A stretch of DNA of 64,000 nucleotides from Lacrimispora amygdalina (GTDB lineage: Bacteria > Bacillota > Clostridia > Lachnospirales > Lachnospiraceae): contig NZ_OAOF01000003.1 of NCBI RefSeq assembly GCF_900205965.1, forward strand, positions 248,001 to 312,000, read 5' to 3'. The notes under the pieces are model-generated. The model worked only from the letters and a program-made list of their open reading frames with translations. It did no database searches and had not been told where the DNA came from. Below are positions 41,709 to 51,227 of the stretch, piece after piece. Numbering within the stretch: the stretch's first letter is position 1; the number at the start of each line of letters is the position of its first letter. The translations under genes and the position numbers were made by a program.

Positions 41709-42544
41709 AGCTTTTGTCGCCTAGGGCATTTTATTATATATTGGGAAAAAAAGGTTTTTTTCAGTATCTGCTGTTTGCGGGGTTCCTCATCTTTTTTTAT
41801 CTTCCACTGATGAACTTATGTATGCTGGCATTCGCGGACAAATATGAAGTGCCGGCGATTATTCCACAGGAGTTCGGTTTTAAGTGGTGGGGATTCGTAT
41901 TGGAGCAGAGAAGTCTGGTCAGCTCTATTTCAGTCTCATTTTTTCTGGCCATAATCGTCACTTTTGTATCATTGGCTGTCTGTATACCCGCAGCCTATGC
42001 CCTTGCCAGATATGAGTTTTTTGGAAAACGTATTTTTCTCCTTTCCTTTCTGCTCAGCAATGCATATCCCAGGATGGGGCTTTACATATCAATAGGTATA
42101 TTATTTTATAAGCTTGGTTTAATGGGCACTCTTGCAGGGGTTGTCATAATCCATTTTTTGAATTCCATGATGTTTATGACCTGGATTCCTTCCGGCGCGT
42201 TCAGAAGTGTTTACAGGCAGCAGGAGGAATCGGCAAGGGATGCAGGAGCCGGTCCCATAAGAACATTTTTTAAAGTCACACTGCCTTTAGCCACACCAGG
42301 TATTGCAGTAGCAAGTGTATTTACTTTTTTAAGCTCCTTAGAGGAGGCCCAGGGCACGCTTTTAGTAGGATTTCCCCAGATTAAAACAATGCCGGTGGAG
42401 CTTTACGGCGTGATTATGGAGTATCCCCTGACTGCCGGTCCCGTCCTGTCTCTGATTCTTATAATTCCTACGGTGCTGGTCCTGTTTTTCATGCGCAAAT
42501 ACATTAATGCGGACAGTCTGTCCGGTGGATATGGGGTGAAGTAG
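41705..42544 (+). CDS. ABC transporter permease (MalG/PotC-like)
   Basis: A 279-residue inner-membrane permease with six helices and the cytosolic EAA loop (EESARDAGAGPIRTFFKV, about residues 177-194). This is the type I importer fold of the sugar, polyamine and phosphodiester uptake families. It forms one half of the translocation pore; the other half is encoded at 44751 beyond the ATPase and binding-protein genes. Start coupled to the GDPD stop by ATGA. Confidence 0.88.
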   Translation: MKLLSPRAFYYILGKKGFFQYLLFAGFLIFFYLPLMNLCMLAFADKYEVPAIIPQEFGFKWWGFVLEQRSLVSSISVSFFLAIIVTFVSLAVCIPAAYALARYEFFGKRIFLLSFLLSNAYPRMGLYISIGILFYKLGLMGTLAGVVIIHFLNSMMFMTWIPSGAFRSVYRQQEESARDAGAGPIRTFFKVTLPLATPGIAVASVFTFLSSLEEAQGTLLVGFPQIKTMPVELYGVIMEYPLTAGPVLSLILIIPTVLVLFFMRKYINADSLSGGYGVK

Positions 42545-42556
42545 AAAGGAGTAATT

Positions 42557-43531
42557 ATGGAGAAAAAGATAAAGCTGAAAATTGCTGATATGAAAAAGCA
42601 TTATAAAAATGGTGATGGTGTTGATGGAATCAATATTGATGTCCATGAGGGAGAATTTGTAACAATGTTAGGACCATCCGGCTGTGGAAAATCTACTATT
42701 TTACGGACTCTTGGAGGCTTCTTATCCGTAGATTCCGGAGATATTCTTATAGATGGTGTCTCTGTGAAAAGTCTTCCTCCGGAAAAAAGGCCGACAGCAA
42801 TGGTATTTCAAAGCTATAATCTGTGGCCTCATATGACGGTTTATGAAAACCTGGCTTTTGGACTGGAGATAAAGAAGATTCCTAAAAACGATATAAAGGC
42901 TGAAGTCGAGAGGGGACTTGCACTGGTAAATATGAGCGGGTTTGAAAAGAAATACCCCGGTCAGCTCTCCGGCGGACAGCAGCAGAGAGTAGCCATTGCA
43001 AGGGCACTTCTGCTGAAGCCCTCCGTTCTCCTACTTGATGAGCCGTTTTCTGCTTTGGATGCAAAGATTCGGAGTCAGATGAGAGAGGAACTGAAAAAGA
43101 TTCAGGAAGAATTAAACATTACCGTAGTATTTGTAACTCACGATCAGGAGGAAGCAATGGCTCTGTCTCACAGAATCGTGGTGATGAACAAAGGGGTTAT
43201 TGAGCAGATTGGAACTCCGGAGGAAATTTATGACCGTCCTGCATCACAATTTGTGGCTTCTTTTATTGGAGAGATGAATTTCCTCATTCAAAATGACGGA
43301 AGCGCCATGGCAGTGCGTCCGGAGGACATTGTGATTACCAAAGGAGAAGTAGAGGGACAGATTTGCGGCAGAGTGAGAACTGCCATGGTGCTGGGGCATT
43401 ATGTTGAAATCAACGTGGAGGTTGGGAATCAGGTAATGAAAGCCTATGTCACCCGTGCTATTGCTGAAGAAATCAAGCCAAGGGATGTGGTATCCCTGTT
43501 GTTTACAAAAACCTGTAAGTATTGTGCCTGA
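42557..43531 (+). CDS. ABC transporter ATPase (UgpC/PotA/FbpC type)
   Basis: A 324-residue import ATPase with Walker A GPSGCGKST, Q-loop VFQSYN, signature LSGGQQQRVA, Walker B VLLLDEPFSALD and switch HDQEEA. A short C-terminal regulatory OB-like domain (MAVRPEDIVI onward) matches the CUT1/MOI class. It energises the importer with the two permeases flanking it. AAAGGAG precedes the ATG. Confidence 0.93.
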   Translation: MEKKIKLKIADMKKHYKNGDGVDGINIDVHEGEFVTMLGPSGCGKSTILRTLGGFLSVDSGDILIDGVSVKSLPPEKRPTAMVFQSYNLWPHMTVYENLAFGLEIKKIPKNDIKAEVERGLALVNMSGFEKKYPGQLSGGQQQRVAIARALLLKPSVLLLDEPFSALDAKIRSQMREELKKIQEELNITVVFVTHDQEEAMALSHRIVVMNKGVIEQIGTPEEIYDRPASQFVASFIGEMNFLIQNDGSAMAVRPEDIVITKGEVEGQICGRVRTAMVLGHYVEINVEVGNQVMKAYVTRAIAEEIKPRDVVSLLFTKTCKYCA

Positions 43532-43562
43532 GAATAAAACACTGAATATGAGGAGACTTAAA

Positions 43563-44732
43563 ATGATGAACAAAATAATTGGAAATACAAAAAGAACTGC
43601 GGCAATTATCCTGTCTGTTTCGCTTGGAGCTATGCTGATTGGAGGCTGCTCTGCAAAAACAACAGCTAAAGCGGATGGAGGAAAGAAAGTTACCGTATGG
43701 GCCGGCGGCTCTGATAACGTAAGAATTCAGTTTGAAAAACAGATTGAGCAGTTTAATGCTTCCCAGGATAAATATACGGCAGAGCTTCAGTTCATTACCT
43801 CCGGAACCGGAGCGCAGGGTCTGTTTGACCGGGTTGTAGCAGCCAAGAAGGCGGGACAGTCTGATACGGACTACGATGTCATTGAATTAGGAGGAGATGA
43901 GATCAGCCGTTATGTGGAAGAGGGCGGAGAGGACTTTTTTGTAGCTCTTGACAAATCTAAAATAGAAAATATTAAAAATCTTAAGGTAGAATCTTCTTTC
44001 CGTAATGATCTTGTGGTTCCTTACAGGGGAACAACGGTTGTACTGGCTTATAATTCAGACACAGTACCAGAACCTCCTAAGACGACAGAAGAGCTTTATA
44101 AATGGATTAAGGATCATCCCGGCCGCTTTGCATACAATACTCCGGGATCAGGCGGAGCCGGCGGCTCTTTTGTGACAACCAGCGTGTATAATTTTATGGA
44201 TGAGACTGCGCTCACTTCCACAGATCCTGCCAATAAGGAGAAATGGAATAAAGGATTTGACCTTTTAAAAGAGCTTCATCCCTTTATGTACAAGTCTTCC
44301 GGAAAAGTCGTTTATCCAAATAAGAATCAGGGAACCTTAGATCTTCTGGCAAATAAGGAAGTGGATATGATTCCTGCATGGGCGGACATGGCAATTACAC
44401 AGATCAAAAAGGGAACATTACCAGACTCCATTAAGATTACCCAGCTCAGTCCCTCCTTTACAGGAAGTGCAGTAACACTTGGAATCCCTTCTATCGGCTC
44501 TAATCAGGATGGAGCGTATGCATTTATCAATTATATGATAAGTCCGGAGGCACAGAATACCGCTCTGGATACTATGGCTGCTATACCGGTCATTGACTTC
44601 AGTCTTCTGGATCAGGAACTGACAAAATCCATTGCGGATTTGAAAATAGATGAATTCCGTATCAGCAGTCTGGGAGATTTAGGAAGTCAGCTTTATGAGC
44701 AGTGGGACAAAGAGATTGGTACGTTAGAATAA
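43563..44732 (+). CDS. Extracellular solute-binding lipoprotein of the ABC importer
   Basis: A 389-residue class 1 binding protein. The signal peptide ends in the lipobox LIGGC, so it is a lipid-anchored receptor. The mature start (KKVTVWAGGSDNVRIQFEKQ) is typical for sugar, spermidine or Fe-type binding proteins. Start at ATG 43563 with GAGGAG seven bases upstream; longer reading through the ATPase gene lacks a signal peptide. With the GDPD and PHP enzymes it is likely to bind a phosphodiester or alkylphosphonate-like ligand (inference). Confidence 0.88.
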   Translation: MMNKIIGNTKRTAAIILSVSLGAMLIGGCSAKTTAKADGGKKVTVWAGGSDNVRIQFEKQIEQFNASQDKYTAELQFITSGTGAQGLFDRVVAAKKAGQSDTDYDVIELGGDEISRYVEEGGEDFFVALDKSKIENIKNLKVESSFRNDLVVPYRGTTVVLAYNSDTVPEPPKTTEELYKWIKDHPGRFAYNTPGSGGAGGSFVTTSVYNFMDETALTSTDPANKEKWNKGFDLLKELHPFMYKSSGKVVYPNKNQGTLDLLANKEVDMIPAWADMAITQIKKGTLPDSIKITQLSPSFTGSAVTLGIPSIGSNQDGAYAFINYMISPEAQNTALDTMAAIPVIDFSLLDQELTKSIADLKIDEFRISSLGDLGSQLYEQWDKEIGTLE

Positions 44733-44750
44733 AGGCCGGGAGTTAAGAAC

Positions 44751-45602
44751 ATGATGAAAGAGAAAGTGTTTGGGAAAATCTTTCCTTATCTGCTGATCCT
44801 TCCTTCCCTGGTTATTCTGGCAGGAGTTGTATTTTATCCGATAGCAGCAAGCCTTCTTCGCAGCTTTGAGCTGGAAGAGGGCGGCCTGGGTCTGGATAAT
44901 TACCTGTATTTTTTTACAGATAAAATTCAGAGAGATAACATAATCTACACTCTTCAGGTGGTTATGATAACGGTGCTGCTGGCTGTTGGAGTTTCTTACT
45001 TTCTAGCCTTATATTTAAGGTTTTCCAATACCTGGACCAGCAGGCTGATCGGGCGGCTTTATCTTCTGCCCCGGTTTATTCCTGGTCTGGTGGCAGTCAA
45101 CGGAATGATCACGGTTATCCGTGATTCCGGTCTGATCAACCGTATTTCCCGGCTGTTTGGACTTGAGATAAAACTGGGACTTATGTATAACAGCAAAGGG
45201 ATTATTCTGATGAATTTGTGGTTTAACATTCCCTTTGCAACCATGCTTTTAGCAGCTGCCCTCTCAAAGATCCAGAATTCTTCCATAGAGGCGGCAAGAG
45301 ACTCAGGGGCAGGAAAACTCCAGATTTTGAGAACCATGATTTTACCGCTGACCTACAGGGATATTTTTATCACTGCAACCTTTGTATTCATGAGCAATTT
45401 AGGTTCGTTTACCACCCCATATCTGATGGGAGGGAACAATCCTCAGATGCTTGGTATTTCTCTATACAGCCAGTTTAATAACGGTCATTATGAGAGGGCA
45501 GCTGCTCTTTCCGTGATTATGTTTTTACTTTCCCTGCTTTCTGCTGTTGTCTATGTATATACAAATATGAAAAAAAGTGAATGGGAAAAGGGAAACGGCT
45601 GA
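44751..45602 (+). CDS. ABC transporter permease (MalF/PotB-like)
   Basis: A 283-residue permease with six helices and an EAA loop (EAARDSGAGKLQILRTMI, about residues 180-197). It is the second pore subunit of the importer and the last gene of the operon, preceded by GGGAG. The gene order permease, ATPase, binding protein, permease is less common than adjacent permeases. Confidence 0.88.
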   Translation: MMKEKVFGKIFPYLLILPSLVILAGVVFYPIAASLLRSFELEEGGLGLDNYLYFFTDKIQRDNIIYTLQVVMITVLLAVGVSYFLALYLRFSNTWTSRLIGRLYLLPRFIPGLVAVNGMITVIRDSGLINRISRLFGLEIKLGLMYNSKGIILMNLWFNIPFATMLLAAALSKIQNSSIEAARDSGAGKLQILRTMILPLTYRDIFITATFVFMSNLGSFTTPYLMGGNNPQMLGISLYSQFNNGHYERAAALSVIMFLLSLLSAVVYVYTNMKKSEWEKGNG

Positions 45603-45618
45603 TGGAGGATATAATGCT

Positions 45619-46956
45619 ATGAATGGAATCAGGGAACAAGGTATGAACAGAATGACAGCACAGGAACCGTGGAAAGTGATTGTGCTGTTTTCTGTTCCTT
45701 CTTTTTTGGGAAATCTGTTTCAGCAGCTTTACAGCATGACGGATGCCATAATCATAGGGCGCCTGGTTGGTATTAAAGAACTGGCGGGAGTCGGTGCTGC
45801 GGGAGCTATAAATTTTCTGATTATCGGATTCGCTACCGGGATCACAGGAGGATTTTCGGTGATAACAGCACAGAGGGTAGGAGCGAAAGATACGGAAAAA
45901 ACAAAATCCTCTATTGCCGCTTCCTTTTGCCTGTGTGCTATAATAACACTGGTTTTAACCTTTTTCGGAGTGGTGACTGCCAGCCCTCTTTTGGAAAAAA
46001 TGAATACACCGGAAGATATTTTTCCATATGCGTTACGATATATGCTGATTGTTTATGCAGGTCTGGGAGCGACTGTTTATTACAATCTGATCGTCGGAAT
46101 ACTAAGGGCGATCGGTGACAGCCGGACTCCCCTTTATTTTCTGGTTTTATCTTCTGTATTAAATATTATTCTGGATCTGGCTGCAGTATTATGGCTTCAC
46201 GCCGGAGTGACGGGAGTGGCGGTGAGTACGGTTTTTGCCCAGTTTTTTTCGGCTGCAGTCTGTCATTTTTATGCTCATGGAAAATATCCCCAGATCAGAC
46301 TGGAGAAGCGGCATTTTGGCGGATTTTTCTCAGAGGTGTGGAGACATATCAGAATTGGTCTTCCCATGGCACTGCAGTTTTCTGTAACAGCAGTGGGTAT
46401 TATGATTTTGCAGGCTTATTTAAACCGTTTTGGATCTCTAGTGATTGCCGGCTATGTGGCGGCAAGCAAAGTGGAGAATCTGGTGACGCTTCCTTTTACC
46501 ACTCTGGCCATAACCATGGAGGTCTATTGCGGGCAGAATTATGGTGCGGGAAATAAAGCCAGGCTCCGGCAGGGTATACGCAGCAGCATCCTAATGGGGC
46601 TGGGAACGGCAGCGCTGGCAGCCTTCATAAGTCTGTTTCTGGGCAGACAGTTCATTGGGCTGTTCCTGGATCATTATGATGTCAGGGTGGTAGAGTATGG
46701 ATATCGATATCTTGTGATTATCGCAGTTTTTTTCTGGCTGCTGTGTTCGCTTCAGATATTAAGAAGCTCCCTTCAGGGGATGGAGGAAGCATTAGTGCCT
46801 TTGGCTGGGGGTGTAATTGAACTGATTGCAAGATGGGCAGGCTGTATTCTTTTCATTCCATATGCAGGATACGCAGGAGCGTGCCTTTCCACTCCTCTCG
46901 CATGGGGGTTGGCTCTGATACTTCTTCTGATCCGCTTAGCCAGAATTATGAAGTGA
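45619..46956 (+). CDS. MATE-family efflux transporter
   Basis: A 445-residue polytopic transporter with two homologous six-helix halves. Typical MATE sequences are PSFLGNLFQQLYSMTDAIII near the start, GRLVGIKELAGVGAAG and QNYGAGN in the second half. These antiporters exchange cationic drugs or metabolites with Na+ or H+. It lies 16 bases behind the importer operon and might be co-transcribed, although its function is probably separate. GGAGG is ten bases before the ATG at 45619. Confidence 0.9.
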   Translation: MNGIREQGMNRMTAQEPWKVIVLFSVPSFLGNLFQQLYSMTDAIIIGRLVGIKELAGVGAAGAINFLIIGFATGITGGFSVITAQRVGAKDTEKTKSSIAASFCLCAIITLVLTFFGVVTASPLLEKMNTPEDIFPYALRYMLIVYAGLGATVYYNLIVGILRAIGDSRTPLYFLVLSSVLNIILDLAAVLWLHAGVTGVAVSTVFAQFFSAAVCHFYAHGKYPQIRLEKRHFGGFFSEVWRHIRIGLPMALQFSVTAVGIMILQAYLNRFGSLVIAGYVAASKVENLVTLPFTTLAITMEVYCGQNYGAGNKARLRQGIRSSILMGLGTAALAAFISLFLGRQFIGLFLDHYDVRVVEYGYRYLVIIAVFFWLLCSLQILRSSLQGMEEALVPLAGGVIELIARWAGCILFIPYAGYAGACLSTPLAWGLALILLLIRLARIMK

Positions 46957-46992
46957 TAAAGACGGTGCCGTTGAGTCTGGCGGACTTTATTA

Positions 46993-47023
46993 AAGGTAGC
47001 ATTTGACAAAAAAATGCTACCTT
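46993..47023. terminator. Perfect 12-bp hairpin after the MATE gene
   Basis: AAGGTAGCATTT (46993-47004) and AAATGCTACCTT (47012-47023) pair perfectly around a seven-base loop. No T run follows, so termination may be weak, or it may protect the 3' end of the mRNA. Confidence 0.55.
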
Positions 47024-47064
47024 ATAACAATTTTCTCCTGCTTTTGTTTTCCTTAGTAATTTAG

Positions 47065-47070
47065 TATAAT
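47065..47070 (+). promoter_or_regulatory. Predicted -10 of the sensor-YesM-YesN operon
   Basis: A perfect TATAAT 47 bases before the ATG at 47117, with only a poor -35 (TTTGTT). This also excludes the in-frame ATG at 47069 as the start. Confidence 0.5.
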
Positions 47071-47116
47071 GAAAGAAGCAGGTACCCAATCTTCATTTGG
47101 GACAAGGAGGGCATAT

Positions 47117-48157
47117 ATGGAAAACGGGAAAAAGGGTCTGCTGTTTTTAATGCTTGCTGGACTGACCGGGATCATATTTCTCACACTTTTAACTTCCTCC
47201 TTTTATGGATATGTGTTAAAAAAGATAGGAGTAGAGCACGCGGAAAACACGGCTGCATACCGGTATCATTATGTAATGATTATCGACAACCTGGATTCCA
47301 AGTTCTGGAACGATGTATATCAGAGTGTGAAGGAAGAGGCAGCACGCTATGATGCCTTTGTAGAATTAAAGGGAAAAAACCAGTCATCGGAATATACCAC
47401 TCTGGATTTTATGGATATGAGCATTGCAGCTAAAGTTGACGGGATTTTACTGGAGTTTACAGGAGAACGCATGCTGGAGGACCGGATTAATGAAGCAGCC
47501 AGGAACGGGATACCAGTCGTCACCATTCTAAATGATGCCCCAAACACAGAGCGGAAAAGCTATGTAGGCATCAATTCTTATCAGCTGGGTCAGGAATACG
47601 GCAATCAGATCTTAAAGATTCTGCCCTCCCATGAAGGGATTACAAGGGTCATGATGCTTCTTCATGATAATTCCATAGACAGTAATCAGTCTCAGATATT
47701 CAATCAGATTAATAACCGGATGGTCACATCCAGGGAAGGCGGAGGCAGTATCAAGGTGGAAGAGATTAAGATCCCTTCTGGAAGAGCCTTTGAATCAGAA
47801 GAGGTCGTCCGCAATCTCTTTCAGAACGTCCAGGGTCCACCGGATATTATTGTATGTATGGATGAGGTGGATACGGAAGCGGTTTATCAGGCAGTCATAG
47901 ACTATAACCAGGTGGGGAAAACCCAGGTAATCGGCTATTATAAGTCCAAAGCAGCGCTGGAAGCAGTTGAAAAGGGAACCATGGCAATGACTCTGTGCAT
48001 TAATACCAGTCAGATGGGAAAGTATAGCGTACAGGCGCTGACAGAATCCATAAAGGATGGACGGACCAATTCCTTCTACAGTGTGGATTTACAGTTTGTG
48101 ACGAAAGATCAGGCGCCGGAATACTTGAAACAGGAGCGGAAGACCCATGAACATTAA
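47117..48157 (+). CDS. Membrane-anchored RbsB-like sugar-binding sensor
   Basis: A 346-residue protein with an N-terminal membrane anchor (about 9-33) without lipobox, followed by a periplasmic-binding-protein fold of the ribose/xylose type (YHYVMIIDNLDSKFWNDVYQ; AKVDGILLE; DIIVCMDEVDTEAV). It is encoded before a YesM kinase with an 11-base overlap. The arrangement equals three-component sugar sensors such as XylFII-LytS-YesN, in which the binding protein reports ligand to the kinase. It is therefore likely a signal receptor, not a transport receptor. AAGGAGG precedes the ATG. Confidence 0.85.
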   Translation: MENGKKGLLFLMLAGLTGIIFLTLLTSSFYGYVLKKIGVEHAENTAAYRYHYVMIIDNLDSKFWNDVYQSVKEEAARYDAFVELKGKNQSSEYTTLDFMDMSIAAKVDGILLEFTGERMLEDRINEAARNGIPVVTILNDAPNTERKSYVGINSYQLGQEYGNQILKILPSHEGITRVMMLLHDNSIDSNQSQIFNQINNRMVTSREGGGSIKVEEIKIPSGRAFESEEVVRNLFQNVQGPPDIIVCMDEVDTEAVYQAVIDYNQVGKTQVIGYYKSKAALEAVEKGTMAMTLCINTSQMGKYSVQALTESIKDGRTNSFYSVDLQFVTKDQAPEYLKQERKTHEH

Positions 48158-49661
48158 GCCAAAACCAATCTGGGAGAATTTACCCATTACCAGAAAGCTT
48201 TTTCTGGAAATTGCGGTAACGGCGGTGGTCCTGTTTGCCAGCAATCTGTTTATTTATGCCCAGATCAATCAGATGGTGGAGCGGATGAATTCTGTTTATA
48301 TGAGCAATGTGAATCTGAATGAATTATCCGACGCATTGACGGGTGTACAGAATTTTATGTACAAATACTTACAGGTTAAGGATTCGGAGTCCTTAAACGA
48401 TTACTACCGCGCGGAACAGGATTACAGAAAACTTCTGGAAGGACTGAATGTGCTTGTAACAGACAATCCAATACAGATACTGGAGAAAAATATCCGGAAC
48501 ATGTCTGACAGTTACTTAGCTGTTACAGATGAGACGGTTCAGGCAAAGCGGGGGCAGAATGTAGAGAAGTACAAGAGCTCCTATGAATCTGCCTTAAAGC
48601 TTTATCAGTTCATTAATCACGATATTTCAGTGCTTAACAGCAGACAGTTTAAGAACAACTCCGCAAGCTATCAGACCCTTCAGGCAGCTCTTCAGTATCT
48701 GGAGGTGATCAGTTCTGTCATACTGATTATTGTTATGATTATCAGTCTGTCGGTTATGATGATGATGACAAGGGATATCGTTACACCCCTCACCAGTCTG
48801 GCCCATACAGCCAAGCTGGTTGGACAGGGCAATTTCCATGTAAAGGTGCCTTATATCCGGTCTGGGGACGAATTGGGAATCGTTACCAGGACTTTTAACC
48901 AGATGGTGGACAGTTTAGACGAGTATGTGAATAAAATTAAAGAGAGTGCGGAAAAAGAGCAGGAGATGAAGGCGCGGGAGCTTCTCATGGAGAACCATTT
49001 AAAGGAAGCCCGGCTTAGATATTTACAGTCCCAGATCAATCCCCATTTTCTTTTTAATTCCCTAAATGCAGGTGTACAGCTGGCAATGATGGAGGATGCG
49101 GAAAAAACCTCAGTATTTATGGAAAGAATGGCTGATTTCTTTCGTTACAATGTAAAAAAGAGTTCGGAGGATGCCACCATACGGGAAGAGGTGGAGACTG
49201 TTGAGAACTATATTTACATTCTAAATGTCCGGTTTGCCGGAGATATTCACTATGAATCCATGCTGGAAGAGGAAGCCATGGGTTATTCCATACCCAGTAT
49301 GACGCTCCAGCCATTGGTTGAAAATGCAGTGTCACACGGAATACGGGATATCAGCTGGCAGGGAAATATCTGTCTTTCCGTTAAAAATCAGGAAGATGAC
49401 ATAGTAATACGGATTGATGATAATGGAAAAGGAATCGACAGCGAAAAATTAAAGCGGATACAGGAAGGCGTGCGGGATAAGAAGGATACCAATTCTACAG
49501 GAATCGGAATCTATAATGTAATCTCCCGTCTGGAACTTTACTACAATAAAAAAGATCTGTTTTCCATTATCAGTGAAGGGGAAGACCAGGGAACTTCAGT
49601 AATTCTAAGGATTCCTAAAAAGGGGGACGAAGTACATGTTTCGGATACTGGTTGCAGATGA
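48147..49661 (+). CDS. YesM-type sensor histidine kinase
   Basis: A 504-residue membrane kinase with helix 1 (about 19-39), a helical extracytoplasmic sensor region, helix 2 (about 187-209), a HAMP domain (about 210-262), the His_kinase domain with QINPHFLFNSLNAG (phosphorylated His) and the HATPase domain with DDNGKGI. This is the LytS/YesM class that controls carbohydrate uptake. It probably responds to the binding protein encoded just upstream and phosphorylates the YesN regulator encoded downstream (26-base overlap). Confidence 0.92.
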   Translation: MNIKPKPIWENLPITRKLFLEIAVTAVVLFASNLFIYAQINQMVERMNSVYMSNVNLNELSDALTGVQNFMYKYLQVKDSESLNDYYRAEQDYRKLLEGLNVLVTDNPIQILEKNIRNMSDSYLAVTDETVQAKRGQNVEKYKSSYESALKLYQFINHDISVLNSRQFKNNSASYQTLQAALQYLEVISSVILIIVMIISLSVMMMMTRDIVTPLTSLAHTAKLVGQGNFHVKVPYIRSGDELGIVTRTFNQMVDSLDEYVNKIKESAEKEQEMKARELLMENHLKEARLRYLQSQINPHFLFNSLNAGVQLAMMEDAEKTSVFMERMADFFRYNVKKSSEDATIREEVETVENYIYILNVRFAGDIHYESMLEEEAMGYSIPSMTLQPLVENAVSHGIRDISWQGNICLSVKNQEDDIVIRIDDNGKGIDSEKLKRIQEGVRDKKDTNSTGIGIYNVISRLELYYNKKDLFSIISEGEDQGTSVILRIPKKGDEVHVSDTGCR

Positions 49662-51222
49662 TGAAGGAATCATGCTGGAATCCATACGGAGTATAATTGA
49701 ATCAAACTTTGGCAGCGATTGTGAAATCGTCTGCGTGAAGACAGGAAGAGCAGTGATTGAGCAGGCTGGACTATTTCGTCCGGATATCGCTTTTGTGGAT
49801 ATTCAGATGCCAGGATTAAGCGGAATCCAGGCAATCAGGGAAATACGCAAATACAATCAGTCTATGGTATTTATTATCATGACTGCTTATGATAAGTTTT
49901 CTTATGCCCAGGAAGCAGTTAATCTTGGAGTCATGGAATTTATTATGAAGCCGGTGAATAAGAAAAAGATTCTTGACGTATGCGTAAAAGCCATGCATCA
50001 GGTTGACGAGGCAAGACAGAAGCTGAGCGATGACCTGAAAATAAGGGAACGGCTGGAAATCGTTGTACCAATGATTGAAAGCGGCTTTATCTACACCATA
50101 CTTCAGGAAGATTCGGGCCCTCTTCACAGCGGGTATCCGGAAATGCTGGATATCCGCAAGCCATATGGTTTTATCGTGGTTTTGGAGTTCGGGGACAGCA
50201 TGGAGGGGGGTACCATGACCAATGCCATCGGTGTGGGCGTAAAGGTAAATAAATATTACAGCATGATCCGGGAGATACTAAAGGACTACTTTGAATGTGT
50301 CATCGGACCTGCCATGGGAAACCGCCTGGTTTTATTTCTTTCCTTTGACCAGGAACGAATGCAGTATGAGAAAAGGGTGGAAATCATTACCAGAACCAGG
50401 AATGTCATTCATAAGCTGGAGACCAGTATGGATATTAAATGCAGAGGCGGAATCGGCGCCGTAAAGACGCTGGCGGCAATCAGGGATTCCTACAAGGAGG
50501 CCTTAAGATCTCTGCGGGAGAGTGACAGCCATGTGGTTCATATCACCGATATTCCGGCAGTTGCAGAATACGACGGTGAGTATCCCCTGGATCTGGAAAA
50601 CCAGTATCTTCAAAGGGGGATGAAAGCAGACCGGGAGGGGACATTATCCTGTGCCAATGAATTTTTTGACTGGATGCTGGTACATGACGGAGATATGAGA
50701 TCCAATATTGAAATCAAGATTCTGGAACTGGTGATGAGACTGGAGCGCAGGGCATTTGAAGCTGGAAATGTCCGCTATGGGTTCCGTTACCGGGAAAACT
50801 ATATGGATGAACTGAAAAAAGCAGCAGACGGGGAGGGGATGCGGCGCTGGTTTCTAAACAAAACCAGGGATATATGCGATAAGATCAGTACTTCCAGGGA
50901 GCGTGAATATGAAAATGTGGTATCCAGAGTAAAGGCATATATTGATGAGAATTATGCCAGGGAGATCTCACTCGATGATGTTTCACGCATGGTGGATATC
51001 AGTCCCTATTATTTCAGTAAGCTGTTTAAACAGGAGGTAGGGGAGAATTTCATTGAATATGTGACCAGAACCAGAATTAAAAACGCCAGAAGGCTGCTGG
51101 AGGATCCCAGATACAGCATTAAGGAAATCTGTGTGATGTCCGGCTACAGTGATCCCAACTATTTCAGCAGGATTTTTAAGAAGTATGAAGGGATGACACC
51201 AACCGAATACAGGGAGAGGTAA
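49636..51222 (+). CDS. YesN-type response regulator, AraC family
   Basis: A 528-residue regulator. The receiver domain (1-120) has VADDEG, phospho-acceptor VDIQMPG (Asp near 55) and the KP at about 105. A middle helical region follows. The C-terminal AraC double helix-turn-helix (about 425-528) ends YFSRIFKKYEGMTPTEYRER. It is the output of the kinase encoded upstream. Likely targets are the neighbouring XylF-like gene and the chvE-gguAB operon, whose promoter lacks a normal -35 spacing. Confidence 0.92.
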   Translation: MFRILVADDEGIMLESIRSIIESNFGSDCEIVCVKTGRAVIEQAGLFRPDIAFVDIQMPGLSGIQAIREIRKYNQSMVFIIMTAYDKFSYAQEAVNLGVMEFIMKPVNKKKILDVCVKAMHQVDEARQKLSDDLKIRERLEIVVPMIESGFIYTILQEDSGPLHSGYPEMLDIRKPYGFIVVLEFGDSMEGGTMTNAIGVGVKVNKYYSMIREILKDYFECVIGPAMGNRLVLFLSFDQERMQYEKRVEIITRTRNVIHKLETSMDIKCRGGIGAVKTLAAIRDSYKEALRSLRESDSHVVHITDIPAVAEYDGEYPLDLENQYLQRGMKADREGTLSCANEFFDWMLVHDGDMRSNIEIKILELVMRLERRAFEAGNVRYGFRYRENYMDELKKAADGEGMRRWFLNKTRDICDKISTSREREYENVVSRVKAYIDENYAREISLDDVSRMVDISPYYFSKLFKQEVGENFIEYVTRTRIKNARRLLEDPRYSIKEICVMSGYSDPNYFSRIFKKYEGMTPTEYRER

Positions 51223-51227
51223 GTGTT

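Noticed and set aside
43446..43562. Extended N-terminus of the solute-binding protein
   Set aside because: It would overlap the ATPase gene and destroy the signal peptide and lipobox; GAGGAG fits the ATG at 43563.
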